Below the pieces are notes generated by a model. The model was given only the letters and a program-made list of their open reading frames with translations, was not told the DNA's origin and did no database searches. 64,000 nt of DNA from Bradyrhizobium sp. Gha (GTDB lineage: Bacteria; Pseudomonadota; Alphaproteobacteria; Rhizobiales; Xanthobacteraceae): assembly GCF_900113735.1 (NCBI RefSeq), contig NZ_FOQM01000002.1, positions 461,912-525,911 of the forward strand, given 5' to 3'. Made by a program: the position numbers and the translations under genes. Below, piece by piece: positions 1-9,285 of the stretch (position 1 is its first letter; each line of letters opens with the position of its first letter).

Positions 1-2
1 TC

Positions 3-1376
3 TTGTATCTCGTGGCGGGGGTGCTGTTCATCCTGTCGCTGCGCGGGCTGTCGAGCCCGGCCTCTTCGCGCCAGGGCAATTTGCTCGGCATGATCGGCAT
101 GGCGATCGCGGTTGCGACGACGCTTGCCAACCATCCGCCGGCGGACGGTCTCGCCTGGCTGCTCGTCATCGTCGGCATAGCCATCGGCGGGGCGATCGGT
201 GCGGTTATCGCCCGCCGTGTGCCGATGACCTCGATGCCGGAACTGGTCGCTGCCTTCCACTCGCTGGTCGGCATGGCCGCGGTGCTGGTCGCGGCCGGTG
301 CATTCTATGCGCCGGAGGCCTTCGACATCGGCACCCCCGGCAACATCCACACCCAGAGCCTGGTCGAAATGTCGCTTGGCGTCGCCATCGGCGCCTTGAC
401 CTTCACCGGCTCGGTGATCGCGTTCCTGAAACTGTCGGCCCGCATGAGCGGTGCGCCGATCATTCTGCCGGCGCGGCACGTCATCAACGTCGCGCTCGCA
501 GTTGCGTTGGTTGCCTGCATCGTCGGGCTCGTCGTCACCGGCAGCCCGGTGTTCTTCTGGCTGAACGTCATCCTTGCGCTGGCGCTCGGCGTGCTCATGA
601 TCATCCCGATCGGCGGCGCCGACATGCCGGTCGTGATCTCGATGCTGAACTCCTACTCCGGCTGGGCTGCGGCCGGCATCGGTTTCACGCTGGGCAATTC
701 GGCGCTGATCATCACCGGTGCGCTGGTCGGCTCCTCCGGCGCGATCCTGTCCTACATCATGTGCCACGCGATGAACCGATCCTTCATCTCGGTCATCCTC
801 GGCGGCTTCGGCGGCGAGACCGCGGCGGCCGGCGGCGCGACGGGTGAACAGAAGCCGGCCAAGCTCGGCTCGGCCGACGATGCAGCCTTCATCATGAAGA
901 ACGCTTCCAAGGTCATCATCGTGCCCGGCTACGGTATGGCCGTGGCGCAGGCCCAGCACGCCTTGCGCGAAATGGCCGACATGCTGAAGAAGGAAGGCGT
1001 CGAGGTGAAATACGCCATTCACCCGGTCGCAGGCCGCATGCCGGGCCACATGAACGTGCTGCTCGCCGAGGCCAATGTGCCCTACGACGAGGTGTTCGAG
1101 CTCGAGGACATCAACTCCGAATTCGCGCAAGCCGACATCGCCTTCGTGATCGGTGCCAACGACGTCACCAACCCCGCGGCCGAAGAGGACAAGACCTCGC
1201 CGATCTACGGCATGCCGGTGCTGCAGGTCTGGAAGGCAGGCACGGTGATGTTCATCAAGCGGTCATTGGCGTCCGGTTATGCCGGTATCGACAATCCGCT
1301 GTTCTACCGCGACAACACCATGATGCTGCTCGGCGACGCCAAGAAGGTCACCGAGAACATCGTCAAGGCGATGTGA
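3..1376 (+). CDS. pntB: NAD(P) transhydrogenase subunit beta, 5' partial
   Basis: Membrane and NADP(H)-binding subunit of the proton-translocating transhydrogenase, which drives NADPH formation from NADH with the proton gradient. The frame is open to the left edge and lacks only about ten N-terminal residues compared with the family. The first two thirds is a run of hydrophobic helices (domain II). The last 170 residues are the soluble NADP-binding domain III, with the VPGYGMAVAQAQH loop and a GRMPGHMNVLLAEA segment. The alpha subunits should lie just left of the window. A possible 8-bp inverted repeat (GGGACCGG/CCGGTCCC) lies about 10 bp after the stop, but it has a long loop and no T-run. 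Identification is secure; the start is not visible. Confidence 0.97.
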   Translation: MYLVAGVLFILSLRGLSSPASSRQGNLLGMIGMAIAVATTLANHPPADGLAWLLVIVGIAIGGAIGAVIARRVPMTSMPELVAAFHSLVGMAAVLVAAGAFYAPEAFDIGTPGNIHTQSLVEMSLGVAIGALTFTGSVIAFLKLSARMSGAPIILPARHVINVALAVALVACIVGLVVTGSPVFFWLNVILALALGVLMIIPIGGADMPVVISMLNSYSGWAAAGIGFTLGNSALIITGALVGSSGAILSYIMCHAMNRSFISVILGGFGGETAAAGGATGEQKPAKLGSADDAAFIMKNASKVIIVPGYGMAVAQAQHALREMADMLKKEGVEVKYAIHPVAGRMPGHMNVLLAEANVPYDEVFELEDINSEFAQADIAFVIGANDVTNPAAEEDKTSPIYGMPVLQVWKAGTVMFIKRSLASGYAGIDNPLFYRDNTMMLLGDAKKVTENIVKAM

Positions 1377-1582
1377 CGTAAGGCGGGACCGGACCATGAC
1401 CCTGAACGGGGAGTGGCACCGGTCCCATCGCATGCCGACCAGAGCGACGCGGGAACAGCGCGTCCGATGGCATGCCGCTCATGCGATGGCTTGCAGCTGC
1501 CGCGAGATTCCCCTGAGCACGGACGTTGTCGAACTGCTCAAGGGCCGGCGCAAGCCCGCCGTCTCGAAATGACGGCACTGCA

Positions 1583-2383
1583 ATGACGTTCTTGAAATGG
1601 TTCGCCGCCATCGTCGCCGCCGGCTATTGCGCCGGGCTTGCCCTGCTGTTCGTAAAACAGCGCAGCATGCTGTTTCCGATCCCGACCACGGAGCGTACCG
1701 CCCCTGCCGCCGCCGGGTTTCCGCAAGCCGAAGAGCATGTCCTGACCACGTCGGACGGCGAGAAGGTCATCGTCTGGCATGTGCCGCCAAAGCCCGGCCA
1801 TGCCGTGGTGCTGTTCTTCCACGGCAATGGCGATTTTCTCGCGGGGCGCGTCAGCCGCTTCGAGGGCATCACGGCCGACGGCACCGGCCTCGTCGCGCTA
1901 TCCTACCGCGGCTATGCAGGCTCGACCGGCTCGCCGAGCGAGCAGGGCCTGTTGCAGGACGCCGCAGCCGCCTACGCCTTCGCAACACAACGCTACGATG
2001 CGGCGCGTCTCGTTGCCTGGGGATTCTCGCTCGGGACCGGTGTTGCGGTCGCCATCGCATCCGGCCATCCAGTCGGGAAATTGATTCTGGAGGCGCCTTA
2101 CACCTCGACGGTCGACGTTGCGGCCTCGCTCTTTCGTTTCGTCCCGATCCGCCTTCTGATGCGCGATCGGTTCCACTCCGACGAACGGATCGGGGGCTTC
2201 ACTGTGCCGCTGTTGATCATGCACGGCACGAACGATCCGGCGATTCCCATCACGTTCGGCGAGCGGCTATTTGAGCTCGCACACGAGCCGAAGAAGCTGG
2301 TGCGGTTTCCCGGTGGCGGACACGAAAACCTCGATAATTTCGGAGCGTTGGAGACCGCGCGACAATTCATCAACGGTTCCTGA
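1583..2383 (+). CDS. alpha/beta hydrolase (BEM46/esterase-like), membrane-anchored
   Basis: A 266-residue serine hydrolase. One N-terminal hydrophobic segment (about residues 5-22) suggests a signal anchor with the catalytic domain in the periplasm. The fold is marked by the oxyanion segment FFHGNGD, the nucleophile elbow GFSLGTG (GxSxG), an acid-bearing MHGTNDPAIP loop and a late GGGHENL that supplies the catalytic His. This pattern matches the DUF1749/BEM46-like hydrolases, whose substrates are mostly unknown. The ATG at 1583 is preferred because it begins directly before the hydrophobic segment; the frame is open further upstream to 1526. It is a single gene between pntB and a cupin gene, with no clear operon partner. 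Confidence 0.85.
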   Translation: MTFLKWFAAIVAAGYCAGLALLFVKQRSMLFPIPTTERTAPAAAGFPQAEEHVLTTSDGEKVIVWHVPPKPGHAVVLFFHGNGDFLAGRVSRFEGITADGTGLVALSYRGYAGSTGSPSEQGLLQDAAAAYAFATQRYDAARLVAWGFSLGTGVAVAIASGHPVGKLILEAPYTSTVDVAASLFRFVPIRLLMRDRFHSDERIGGFTVPLLIMHGTNDPAIPITFGERLFELAHEPKKLVRFPGGGHENLDNFGALETARQFINGS

Positions 2384-2481
2384 GTGCTGACATGCGCGAT
2401 CTTCTCGCGCATATGTGGTATTTGCCGTCCATGCGTTCATGGTGTTCGTGCCCTGAACCGATTGCGCGAAAGAAGTTCCAG

Positions 2482-2766
2482 ATGCTTGCCGCCAGGTCCG
2501 AGATTCAGGTCGACAAAGACGAGGTCCGGGTGACGGAATGGCGGCTCGCGCCGGGCAGTGCGACCGGGCATCACACCCATGGGATGGACTACGTGATCGT
2601 TCCCCTCACACCAGGCGAAATGACCATCGTCACTTCCGGCGGGGAGCGCTCCAAGGCGCGGCTCGCGGCGGGAGAATCCTATTTCCGCAAGGCCGGCGTC
2701 CAACATGACGTGCTTAACGAAACCTCAACCGAGATCGTGTTCCTTGAGATTGAGTTGAAGGCGTAA
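2482..2766 (+). CDS. cupin domain protein
   Basis: A small single-domain cupin of about 94 residues. The metal-binding motif 1 is visible as GHHTHGMDYVIVPLTPGE (HxH spacing, with the Glu replaced by Asp/Tyr positions), and motif 2 is weaker (GVQHDVLNET, with one His). Such proteins bind a divalent metal in a small beta-barrel and serve as sensors, isomerases or dioxygenases, so the role cannot be set. The ATG at 2482 gives a normal cupin N-terminus. An in-frame ATG at 2392 would add 30 residues containing several Cys and Trp that do not look like part of the fold. Confidence 0.75.
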   Translation: MLAARSEIQVDKDEVRVTEWRLAPGSATGHHTHGMDYVIVPLTPGEMTIVTSGGERSKARLAAGESYFRKAGVQHDVLNETSTEIVFLEIELKA

Positions 2767-2859
2767 GACACGCGTCACTTTTGCCATCGATCCGTCGCAG
2801 TTGATCCCTTACAATGCCCCAAAGTTCCCGCATCAGGTCGCGCGGGGAGTGGCCGAGAA

Positions 2860-3780
2860 ATGCTGAAATACCTCGCTAAAATTTCGATGGATATTTTCCC
2901 CTCGGTGCTCGCGACGATCATCGGGGCCTACATCGTTAACCACTACATCAACGCGAGGCCGGCAGCGGATGCACCGGCCGCCGTGATGGGGCCTGCCGAA
3001 GCCGCCAAGAACGGCAAGCCGGCCGATGTCGCCAACCTGCCGGTCCCCGGCGTCAAGGCCAAGGGCGTCTCCGAGAAGAGCGTTTCCGACAAGGGCGCCC
3101 CTGTCGAAACCAAGGCTGCCGACACCGGCGCGGGCGAGGCCACTTCGCACAGCCACACCCCGGCGCATGAGAAGGCAGTTGCCAAGTCGTCCCCGGTCGC
3201 CCCGGCAGCGCCCGTGGTCGAGGCCAATTCGTCGCCGGCTGCTCCGGCTGTGGCCCCCGACGCCAACGATCTGGCGCGGGCCGCCATCGAGCGCCTGCGC
3301 AAGTCCCCTGAGGGCAAGGCAGCCGAGAAGGCTGCCGAGGCCAAATCTACCGAAATCAAGCCTGTCGAGGCAATCAAGCCTGTCGAGGTCAAGGCGGTTG
3401 AGAGGGCGCCCGAGCCTTCGGTGCAGGAAGCGTCCCGCGTGCCCGAGGCTCCCCGTGGCGTAACGGCGGTGCCATCGACGGTGCGCCCATTGCCGCCGCC
3501 GATCAATGTGTCGACGCCGTCCCCGGAAGCCTATGGCAATGGCGGCGCGTCGCAGGCGTATCCCCCCTACACGGCCTCGGTCGGCAATGATGATCCGAAT
3601 CGGCTGACACCGCCGGCCGATATTCCGGTGCCGGTGATCGCGCCGCCGCTCGACCTGCGCGCTGACGCGGGCGCAACCATGCCCGCGCCGCGGCCCAAAA
3701 CCAATGTCGCCGACGAGATGCTGTCGGGCATGAAGTCGATGTTCCACGCAGTTCTGCCGAAGAGCGCCACTCCCGATTAA
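2860..3780 (+). CDS. Ala/Pro/Lys-rich membrane-anchored protein of unknown function
   Basis: A 306-residue protein with one N-terminal membrane segment (about residues 8-27). A long low-complexity region follows, rich in Ala, Pro, Lys, Glu and Val, with degenerate EIKPVE/AIKPVE/EVKAVE repeats near residues 165-190. No enzymatic motif is visible. The C-terminal 35 residues are less repetitive and end in a short amphipathic stretch. It looks like a periplasmic or cytoplasmic tail on a membrane anchor, in the style of envelope-spanning linkers. The reading frame is well supported by strong third-position G/C, but I do not recognise a family. Confidence 0.75.
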   Translation: MLKYLAKISMDIFPSVLATIIGAYIVNHYINARPAADAPAAVMGPAEAAKNGKPADVANLPVPGVKAKGVSEKSVSDKGAPVETKAADTGAGEATSHSHTPAHEKAVAKSSPVAPAAPVVEANSSPAAPAVAPDANDLARAAIERLRKSPEGKAAEKAAEAKSTEIKPVEAIKPVEVKAVERAPEPSVQEASRVPEAPRGVTAVPSTVRPLPPPINVSTPSPEAYGNGGASQAYPPYTASVGNDDPNRLTPPADIPVPVIAPPLDLRADAGATMPAPRPKTNVADEMLSGMKSMFHAVLPKSATPD

Positions 3781-3802
3781 GACCGCGTCTCCGCCCTCCC
3801 AA

Positions 3803-3853
3803 GGCGTTTTCGCGCGACGCGGAGGCCGGTTCGCGTTCAGAAAATCCGGTTCA
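3803..3853 (+). repeat. dispersed repeat, AGCGTTTTCGAGC family, copy A (diverged)
   Basis: About 50 bp starting 22 bp after the preceding stop codon. It shares the block order GCGTTTTCG, GCGA, CCGGTTCGCGT, CAGAAAA with the copies at 5934-5993 and 9908-9960. It is the most diverged of the three. I know this element as a frequent intergenic sequence in Bradyrhizobium; that is recollection, while the three-way match is seen here. Confidence 0.6.
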
Positions 3854-3872
3854 CCAGGGCTGGGAGAGACCG

Positions 3873-4526
3873 TTAGCCGCCGACGCGGGCCAAGCCGCTG
3901 CGGGCGGCCTCATCGCGTGGGCGCAACGCGACGGCCTTGTTGTAGGATGCCGCGGCCTTGGCCTTGTCGCCAAGCCGCTCATAGGCCTGGCCCCGCATCG
4001 TCCAGATCTGGGCATTGTGCGGATCGGCTTCGGAGGCCTCGTCGAGGTCGGCCGCCGCCTCCTTGACCTTGCCGATGGCGAGATAGCTGACGGCGCGGCC
4101 GAGCAGCGGTTCGGCCTTCTGCGGATTGAGCCCGCTGGCTGCGCCGAAATCGGCGATCGCGAAGTCGTGCTCGTTATTGGCCTGGTAGAGCAGCGCGCGG
4201 CCATAGAGCGCCTGCGCATTGTAGGGATCGAGTGCGACGGCGCGATTGAACTCGTCCAGCGCGGCCTGTGTCTCGCCCGACTTGGCCAAGCCTTGCGCTT
4301 TTGCCGTGTGGGTCTGGGCCTCGGCGACGTTGCCCGGACTGACGGCGCTGCTATCCGGGGTCGCCGCCGCGTGGGGCGCTTCCTGCGGCTTGTCCTTCTC
4401 CGGCATCAGCGATCCGAGATCGAAGGAGCAGCCGCACAGTGCGATCCCCAGCAAGGTCAGCGCGAGCGGTTGGCGCCAGATTTGGCGTAGCCGCGCCAAG
4501 CCAGGCTCGGGGAAAGGGGAGGCCAT
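3873..4526 (-). CDS. TPR-repeat lipoprotein
   Basis: A 217-residue protein. The N-terminus has a signal peptide ending in a lipobox-like LCGC (Cys near residue 32), so it is probably anchored in a membrane as a lipoprotein. After a Pro/Ala-rich linker come four tetratricopeptide repeats (about residues 75-215), each with the Gly/Ala-8, Ala-20, Pro-32 spacing (for example DEFNRAVALDPYNAQALYGR and ASYNKAVALRPRDEAARSGL). TPR domains mediate protein-protein contacts; proteins of this design often assist envelope assembly. The partner is unknown. It is transcribed away from rpsU. Confidence 0.88.
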   Translation of the reverse strand: MASPFPEPGLARLRQIWRQPLALTLLGIALCGCSFDLGSLMPEKDKPQEAPHAAATPDSSAVSPGNVAEAQTHTAKAQGLAKSGETQAALDEFNRAVALDPYNAQALYGRALLYQANNEHDFAIADFGAASGLNPQKAEPLLGRAVSYLAIGKVKEAAADLDEASEADPHNAQIWTMRGQAYERLGDKAKAAASYNKAVALRPRDEAARSGLARVGG

Positions 4527-4595
4527 CTACGGTTCGCTCGCGCTGGTGCCGCATCTGTAGTGCCCCGTCCCAGAAAAGGCACTGCTTCACAAACT

Positions 4596-4623
4596 AATGA
4601 CGCGGGCCTGGGCCCGCGTCATT
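4596..4623 (-). terminator. rho-independent terminator of rpsU
   Basis: A perfect 13-bp inverted repeat (AATGACGCGGGCC / GGCCCGCGTCATT) separated by 2 bases lies 29 bp beyond the rpsU stop. On the minus strand it is followed by a moderately T-rich stretch (AGTTTGTG). It may also end transcription arriving from the other side. Confidence 0.8.
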
Positions 4624-4652
4624 GAAAACTCAGTCCTGCAATATAGGCAAGA

Positions 4653-4955
4653 TCAGCGCGGTCCGCGCGGGCCTGCACCTGCGCCGGGGCCGCCGCGGCC
4701 GCCACGATCACCACCAGGGCCAGCGCCGAACACCGGCTTCGGCTTCATAGGCAGCAGGCCTTCGCGCTGGAGCTTCTTGCGCGCCAGCTTGCGCGCGCGG
4801 CGCACGGCTTCGGCCTTTTCGCGGGCCTTCTTCTCGGAGGGCTTCTCGTAGTGACCGCGGAGCTTCATCTCGCGGAAAATGCCCTCGCGCTGCATCTTCT
4901 TCTTCAGCGCCTTGAGGGCTTGGTCGACATTGTTATCGCGAACGAGAACCTGCAC
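4653..4955 (-). CDS. rpsU: 30S ribosomal protein S21
   Basis: Small-subunit ribosomal protein bS21. The first 65 residues match the family ([20 protein letters not shown], then a highly basic helix with [16 protein letters not shown]). The 100-residue length exceeds the usual 70 or so because of a Gly/Pro/Arg-rich C-terminal tail (from about residue 78), which is common in Rhizobiales. It has its own terminator at 4596-4623. Alphaproteobacterial genomes often carry two or more rpsU copies, so this may not be the only one. Confidence 0.97.
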   Translation of the reverse strand: MQVLVRDNNVDQALKALKKKMQREGIFREMKLRGHYEKPSEKKAREKAEAVRRARKLARKKLQREGLLPMKPKPVFGAGPGGDRGGRGGPGAGAGPRGPR

Positions 4956-5211
4956 GCGGCATCCTCTTCAGTGGATCGGATTTGAATTCTGGTAAGTCAA
5001 AGGGGATGGCAAAAGCGCAAGCCCTTAACCTTGAGGGCGCGGATGTATCAGACAAAACCTGGGATGTCCACCTGCCAAGCGGTATTTCGGGCCAAGTTCA
5101 GCCACTAAATGCGGCGAAAATGCTCCCCTGTGGCCCGATTTGGGAGAATCGGCGGTAAGAACGGACGCTGCGGACATTGTTCCGGCATCTTTGAATCAGG
5201 GGAGACATCTC

Positions 5212-5934
5212 ATGGACATGAAGAAATACGCGGCCGAGGCCATCGGCACGTTCTGGCTCACATTTGCAGGCTGTGGCAGTGCCGTGATCGCGGCCGGCTT
5301 TCCGCAGGTCGGCATCGGCCTAGTCGGCGTGTCCCTGGCCTTCGGCTTGAGCGTTGTCACCATGGCCTACGCTATCGGCCACATCTCGGGCTGCCACCTC
5401 AACCCGGCCGTCACGGTTGGCCTCGCCGCGGGCGGTCGCTTTCCGGCAGGCCAGATCCTGCCGTACGTGATCGCGCAGGTCTGCGGCGCGATCGTCGCGG
5501 CAGAACTGCTCTACGTGATCGCCAGCGGTGCGCCCGGCTTCGACCTCGCCAAGGGCTTTGCTTCCAATGGCTATAATGCGCATTCGCCCGGCCAGTACGG
5601 CTTGATGGCCTGCTTCGTCACCGAGGTGGTGATGACCATGATGTTCCTGTTCGTCATCATGGGGGCGACCCACGGCCGTGCGCCGGCAGGTTTCGCCCCG
5701 CTCGCGATCGGGCTCGCGCTGGTCATGATCCATCTCGTCAGCATCCCCGTCACCAACACGTCGGTGAACCCGGCACGTAGCACGGGGCCTGCGCTGTTCG
5801 TCGGCGGCTGGGCGCTGACGCAGCTGTGGCTGTTCTGGGTCGCACCGTTGATCGGCGGCGCACTGGGCGGGGTGATCTATCGCTGGCTCAGTGAGGAGCC
5901 CGCGGGCGTCGTCGTCGGCGTGAAGACGGCGTAG
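5212..5934 (+). CDS. aqpZ: aquaporin Z (water channel)
   Basis: A 240-residue inner-membrane MIP-family channel with six hydrophobic helices. Both NPA boxes are present: HLNPAVT near residue 64 and SVNPARS near residue 186. The aromatic/arginine filter residues His, Thr and Arg (about 174, 183 and 189) fit a water-selective AqpZ rather than a glycerol facilitator. The ATG at 5212 follows GGGGAG by 6 bp; the frame is open upstream to 5140 but without a better start. It stands alone, and a dispersed repeat begins at its stop codon. Confidence 0.96.
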   Translation: MDMKKYAAEAIGTFWLTFAGCGSAVIAAGFPQVGIGLVGVSLAFGLSVVTMAYAIGHISGCHLNPAVTVGLAAGGRFPAGQILPYVIAQVCGAIVAAELLYVIASGAPGFDLAKGFASNGYNAHSPGQYGLMACFVTEVVMTMMFLFVIMGATHGRAPAGFAPLAIGLALVMIHLVSIPVTNTSVNPARSTGPALFVGGWALTQLWLFWVAPLIGGALGGVIYRWLSEEPAGVVVGVKTA

Positions 5935-5993
5935 AGCGTTTTCGAGCGAAGTGGCTGCGGGTACGCGTAAAGAAAAACGTGTCGAAACAACAC
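5934..5993 (+). repeat. dispersed repeat, AGCGTTTTCGAGC family, copy B
   Basis: Starts at the last base of the aqpZ stop codon and runs in the gene's orientation: GAGCGTTTTCGAGCGAAGTG, then a GGGTACGCGT block, then AAGAAAAACG. It aligns with copies A (3803-3853) and C (9908-9960, opposite strand). Confidence 0.75.
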
Positions 5994-5994
5994 G

Positions 5995-6025
5995 AAAAAT
6001 GGGATCGCAGCTCTGCTGCAGTCCC
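5995..6025 (-). terminator. rho-independent terminator of purEK
   Basis: On the minus strand, directly after the purK stop, GGGA-CT-GCAGC pairs with GCTGC-GA-TCCC around an AGA loop. It is followed by ATTTTT. The position and the T-run fit termination of the purE-purK transcript. Confidence 0.8.
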
Positions 6026-6026
6026 C

Positions 6027-7133
6027 TCACTTGCTCGTTGAAGGCCTGACCTCAGTGACGTGGCCCATCTTTCGGCCGGGGCGCGGGGCGCCCTTGCCGT
6101 AAATGTGCACGGTCGCGCCAGGCACGCCCAGCCACTTCTCGTATTCGTTGATCTCGTCGCCGATCAAGTTGGTCATGGTGACGACCTCACCGTGCCGCAC
6201 CGGCTTGCCGAGCGGCCAGCCGGCGATGGCGCGGATGTGCTGCTCGAACTGAGAGACCGATGCGCCGTCGAGCGTCCAGTGGCCGGAATTGTGCACGCGC
6301 GGGGCGATCTCGTTCACCAGCACCCTCGGCCCGGAACCGTTGCCGAGCACGAACATCTCCACGGCGAGCACGCCGACATAGTCGAGCGCGGTCGCGATCT
6401 TGCCGGCGATGCTGCGCGCCTCTTCGGCGAGCGCATCCGGAATCAGCGCAGGCGCGCGGGAGATCTTCAGAATGTGGTCGCGGTGCTCGTTCTCGGTGAC
6501 GTCGAAGCACTCGACCTGGCCTGTGGCCGAGCGCGCGGCAATCACCGAGATCTCGCGCTCGTAAGGGATGAAGGCTTCCAGGATAGCCGATTTGGTGGCG
6601 AGACTGGTCCAGACCTTGGCGATGTCATCGCCCTCGCGGATGATGGCCTGACCTTTGCCGTCATACCCGAAGCGGCGGGTCTTCAGCACGGCGGGCAGGC
6701 CGATCTTCGCGATCGCGTCGCGCAACGATGCGACCGAGGTGACGTCGGCGTAGGCAGCGGTGCCGATGCCGAGCCGCGTCACGAAATCCTTTTCGGCCAG
6801 ACGGTCCTGCGTCGTCTCGAGGATCTTGCGGTTGGGCAGCACTGGGCGGCGCGCGTCCAGCACCATGGCGGCCGCGGCCGGTACGTTCTCGAATTCATAG
6901 GTGATGACGTCGACGTCGTGAGCGAACAGCTCGAGCGCCTCGACGTCGGCATATTCGGCGCAGGTCGCGTTCAGCACGACGTCGAAGGCCGGCGAATCAG
7001 GATCGGGCGAGAACACCTGGCAGCGCAGGCCAAGACGTGCCGCGGCCATGGCCAGCATGCGACCGAGTTGTCCACCGCCGAGGATTCCGATGGTGTCGCC
7101 GGGGTTCAGCTTCACCTGCTTTGCGTCAGTCAC
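6027..7133 (-). CDS. purK: N5-carboxyaminoimidazole ribonucleotide synthase
   Basis: ATP-grasp enzyme of purine synthesis. It converts AIR, bicarbonate and ATP to N5-CAIR, which PurE then rearranges. The 368 residues begin with the family's [16 protein letters not shown] signature (nucleotide-fold N-domain). The ATP-grasp core shows [14 protein letters not shown] and an [16 protein letters not shown] strand, and the metal-binding end shows [14 protein letters not shown]. Its start overlaps the purE stop by 4 bp (ATGA), so the pair is translationally coupled. A terminator follows at 5995-6025. Confidence 0.97.
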   Translation of the reverse strand: MTDAKQVKLNPGDTIGILGGGQLGRMLAMAAARLGLRCQVFSPDPDSPAFDVVLNATCAEYADVEALELFAHDVDVITYEFENVPAAAAMVLDARRPVLPNRKILETTQDRLAEKDFVTRLGIGTAAYADVTSVASLRDAIAKIGLPAVLKTRRFGYDGKGQAIIREGDDIAKVWTSLATKSAILEAFIPYEREISVIAARSATGQVECFDVTENEHRDHILKISRAPALIPDALAEEARSIAGKIATALDYVGVLAVEMFVLGNGSGPRVLVNEIAPRVHNSGHWTLDGASVSQFEQHIRAIAGWPLGKPVRHGEVVTMTNLIGDEINEYEKWLGVPGATVHIYGKGAPRPGRKMGHVTEVRPSTSK

Positions 7134-7618
7134 GCCTTGTCCTCCGGGCGCTCTGCGACCGCCTCGGTCTGCGCCTTGCGCCAGGCGGCGAGGCGATCGG
7201 ACAGGGCAGGATCGGACAGTGCCAGCACGGATGCCGCGAGCAGCGCCGCGTTGATCGCGCCGGCCTTGCCGATCGCGAGCGTGCCGACCGGAATGCCGGC
7301 GGGCATTTGGACGATCGAATAGAGCGAATCGATACCCTTGAGCGTCCTGGACTCGACAGGAACGCCGAACACCGGCAGTTCCGTGAGCGCCGCGGTCATG
7401 CCCGGCAGATGCGCGGCGCCCCCGGCGCCGGCGATGATGACCTTGAAACCTGCGGCCTTGGCGCCTTTGGCAAAGCCGAACAGCCGGTCGGGGGTGCGGT
7501 GTGCCGAAACGATGCGAGTGTCGGAGGCGACGCCAAGCGCTGCGAGCGTGTCGGCGGCGTGCCGCATCGTCTCCCAGTCCGACTGGCTTCCCATGATGAT
7601 GGCGATCGGCGCGGTCAT
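7130..7618 (-). CDS. purE: N5-carboxyaminoimidazole ribonucleotide mutase
   Basis: Class I PurE, which converts N5-CAIR to CAIR in purine synthesis. The 162 residues hold the substrate-binding [12 protein letters not shown] loop, the SAHRTPDR motif with the catalytic His, and the [12 protein letters not shown] loop. It is the first gene of a two-gene purE-purK unit, and the 87-bp gap to the divergent diguanylate cyclase gene should hold its promoter. I saw no PurR-like operator or riboswitch in that gap. Confidence 0.97.
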   Translation of the reverse strand: MTAPIAIIMGSQSDWETMRHAADTLAALGVASDTRIVSAHRTPDRLFGFAKGAKAAGFKVIIAGAGGAAHLPGMTAALTELPVFGVPVESRTLKGIDSLYSIVQMPAGIPVGTLAIGKAGAINAALLAASVLALSDPALSDRLAAWRKAQTEAVAERPEDKA

Positions 7619-7705
7619 GACGTCAATTGTGCTCGGAAAACAGAAAGATAGGCCAGATTAACGGTTCCGGCCGGCGGCTCGCAAGGCGGTGGCAAGGAGA
7701 AGGGA

Positions 7706-8467
7706 ATGCACTATCCTGACTTGGTGAATCCCCGCAAGCCTTCATTGAGCAGGAAGCCCATGAAGAAACCAAAAAGGGCGACCGCTGCGAAGGCCAAAAA
7801 GGGCCGGAAAACCAGCGGGAGCCGAACCAAAACTGCTCCCACGCGGGCTAGGTCCTCCGCGCCCTCTCGCGCGGCCACAGCCGGCGCGGACATCAGCAAG
7901 GCGACCATCCGCGGCCTGCGGATGAAGCTGACGCAGGCGCTGCGGCGCGTCGCCGAACTGGAAGCTGCGGCCGACACCGACTTCCTGCTCGATATTCCCA
8001 ACCGGCGCGGTTTTGTGCGCGAGCTCCAACGCGCCGTCGCCTACATGAAGCGCTACCGCGCCAGCGGCGCGCTGATCGTGCTCGACGTCGACCGGCTGAA
8101 GCCGATCAACGATTCCTTCGGCCATGCCGCCGGCGACGAGGTGCTGAAGGCGATCGCCACGACGCTCAGCCGGCAGATCCGCGCCTCCGACGTGGTCGGC
8201 CGTCTTGGTGGCGACGAGTTTGCCCTGCTGTTGTGGAATCTCAGCGAGGCCGATGCGAAGGCGAAGGCTGCTATGTTCGAGCAGGCGATCGACGATTTGT
8301 CATTCACCTTTCGTGGCCAGCAGGTGATGGCGGGCGCTTCTGCCGGTGTCGCGCTGCTCGGTGCGCAGTCCGATGCCACGCGCGCGCTGGAGGAAGCCGA
8401 TGCCGCCATGTATGTGCGCAAGGCGCACCGACGTCACGAGCCGCGGATCAGGCTCGTCAATAGCTAA
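7706..8467 (+). CDS. diguanylate cyclase (GGDEF domain)
   Basis: Makes the second messenger cyclic di-GMP from two GTP. The N-terminal 65 residues are very basic and low in complexity (Lys/Arg/Ala/Ser), so no sensor domain is recognisable. A short helix leads into the GGDEF domain (about residues 88-250), with the intact RLGGDEF active site. An RxxD product-inhibition site (RASD) lies nine residues before it, so the enzyme is probably active and feedback-controlled. Start: the ATG at 7706 follows AAGGAGAAGGGA; a second ATG at 7760, after AGGAAG, is also good and would give 235 residues. It ends 1 bp from the convergent next gene. Confidence 0.9.
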   Translation: MHYPDLVNPRKPSLSRKPMKKPKRATAAKAKKGRKTSGSRTKTAPTRARSSAPSRAATAGADISKATIRGLRMKLTQALRRVAELEAAADTDFLLDIPNRRGFVRELQRAVAYMKRYRASGALIVLDVDRLKPINDSFGHAAGDEVLKAIATTLSRQIRASDVVGRLGGDEFALLLWNLSEADAKAKAAMFEQAIDDLSFTFRGQQVMAGASAGVALLGAQSDATRALEEADAAMYVRKAHRRHEPRIRLVNS

Positions 8468-8468
8468 A

Positions 8469-8720
8469 TTAAAGCGTCGCGAGATCTTCCGGCACGTTGC
8501 CGAATTTGCGCAGCAGCGTGGCGTCACCGAATTCACCGGTCATCGGATCGCCGCTCCGACTGAACGCGACCGCGCCGATATGGCCGGGACCGTGCGCCAG
8601 AGCCTCGGCGCGCCGTAAGGCGGCCGTCGGGCTCTGGCATTCCTCGGCGGCGCCCGCGACAGGCGATCCGTCGGCATCAATCAGGAACGGCATTGCAACG
8701 TAGTAGGTCACATCAGACAT
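8469..8720 (-). CDS. small conserved-looking protein, unknown function
   Basis: An 83-residue protein without a signal peptide or membrane segment. It has a beta-rich start (TYYVAMPFLIDADG), a helix with AALRRAEALA and a GHIGAVAFSRSGDP strand. That order resembles small alpha/beta proteins that add one strand and one helix, but I recognise no family. Codon use fits the surrounding genes. It is the last of three small genes on this strand (8469-9285) that could be cotranscribed. Confidence 0.65.
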   Translation of the reverse strand: MSDVTYYVAMPFLIDADGSPVAGAAEECQSPTAALRRAEALAHGPGHIGAVAFSRSGDPMTGEFGDATLLRKFGNVPEDLATL

Positions 8721-8748
8721 GGCGTTGCTCCGATGGTGCGCCTCGAGT

Positions 8749-8955
8749 TCAGGCCGCGCTGCTTCTGCTGCGTGAGGATTCGGGAATGCAGCCGGCCGAA
8801 ATCGCTGCCTGCAATTCCTCCAGCTCCGCTTCCAGATATTCGTTGGCCATGATCAGCGCCTTGATGGTGCTGCGCAGATTGCCGTCGCACATCGCGATCG
8901 CCTGATCACAGGCTTGTTCATAGTGGCCGTTATCGAGAGGGGCGGGGACTGACAT
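8749..8955 (-). CDS. small helical protein, unknown function
   Basis: A 68-residue protein from the ATG at 8955 (MSVPAPLDNG). It is predicted mostly helical, with Cys residues near 16 and 23 and an acidic coiled stretch EYLEAELEELQAAI. The frame is open to 9060, but the extra 35 residues are irregular and overlap what should be the 5' region. It lies 28 bp upstream of the 83-residue gene and 123 bp downstream of the DUF465 gene on the same strand. Function unknown. Confidence 0.6.
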   Translation of the reverse strand: MSVPAPLDNGHYEQACDQAIAMCDGNLRSTIKALIMANEYLEAELEELQAAISAGCIPESSRSRSSAA

Positions 8956-9078
8956 CTGCGGTGTCCTTGCGGGTTGTCCTTGGGTGTTTCGGGCATATCG
9001 GGGGCCGGGACCAATGTTCTTATTTTGTTCTTTTTGAGTCAAGCGGATTCGACTCAGCACGTCCGCAGCCGCTGGGGA

Positions 9079-9285
9079 TCAGGCGATGATGTCCGGCGTG
9101 ATCTGGTCTTCGATGAAGGCGATACGGTCGCGCAACAACAGCTTGCGCTTCTTCAACCGCTGTAACCGCAACAGGTCGGGGGCGGGCGATTGATGCAGTG
9201 CATCGATCGCCGCATCGAGATCTCGGTGTTCCTGCTGCAACCGGGTGAGCTCGGTTTCGAGCTCACGCTCGTCTTCATGGGTCAT
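9079..9285 (-). CDS. DUF465 (YdcH-family) small protein
   Basis: A 68-residue, highly charged helical-hairpin protein. The DUF465 hallmark is the second helix RLKKRKLLLRDRIAFIEDQI, after a first helix with LETELTRLQQEHRDLDAAI. Family members are short coiled coils common in proteobacteria, and their role is not established. It is divergent from a second DUF465 gene at 9615, which is unusual at one locus. The ATG at 9285 is the natural start. Confidence 0.85.
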   Translation of the reverse strand: MTHEDERELETELTRLQQEHRDLDAAIDALHQSPAPDLLRLQRLKKRKLLLRDRIAFIEDQITPDIIA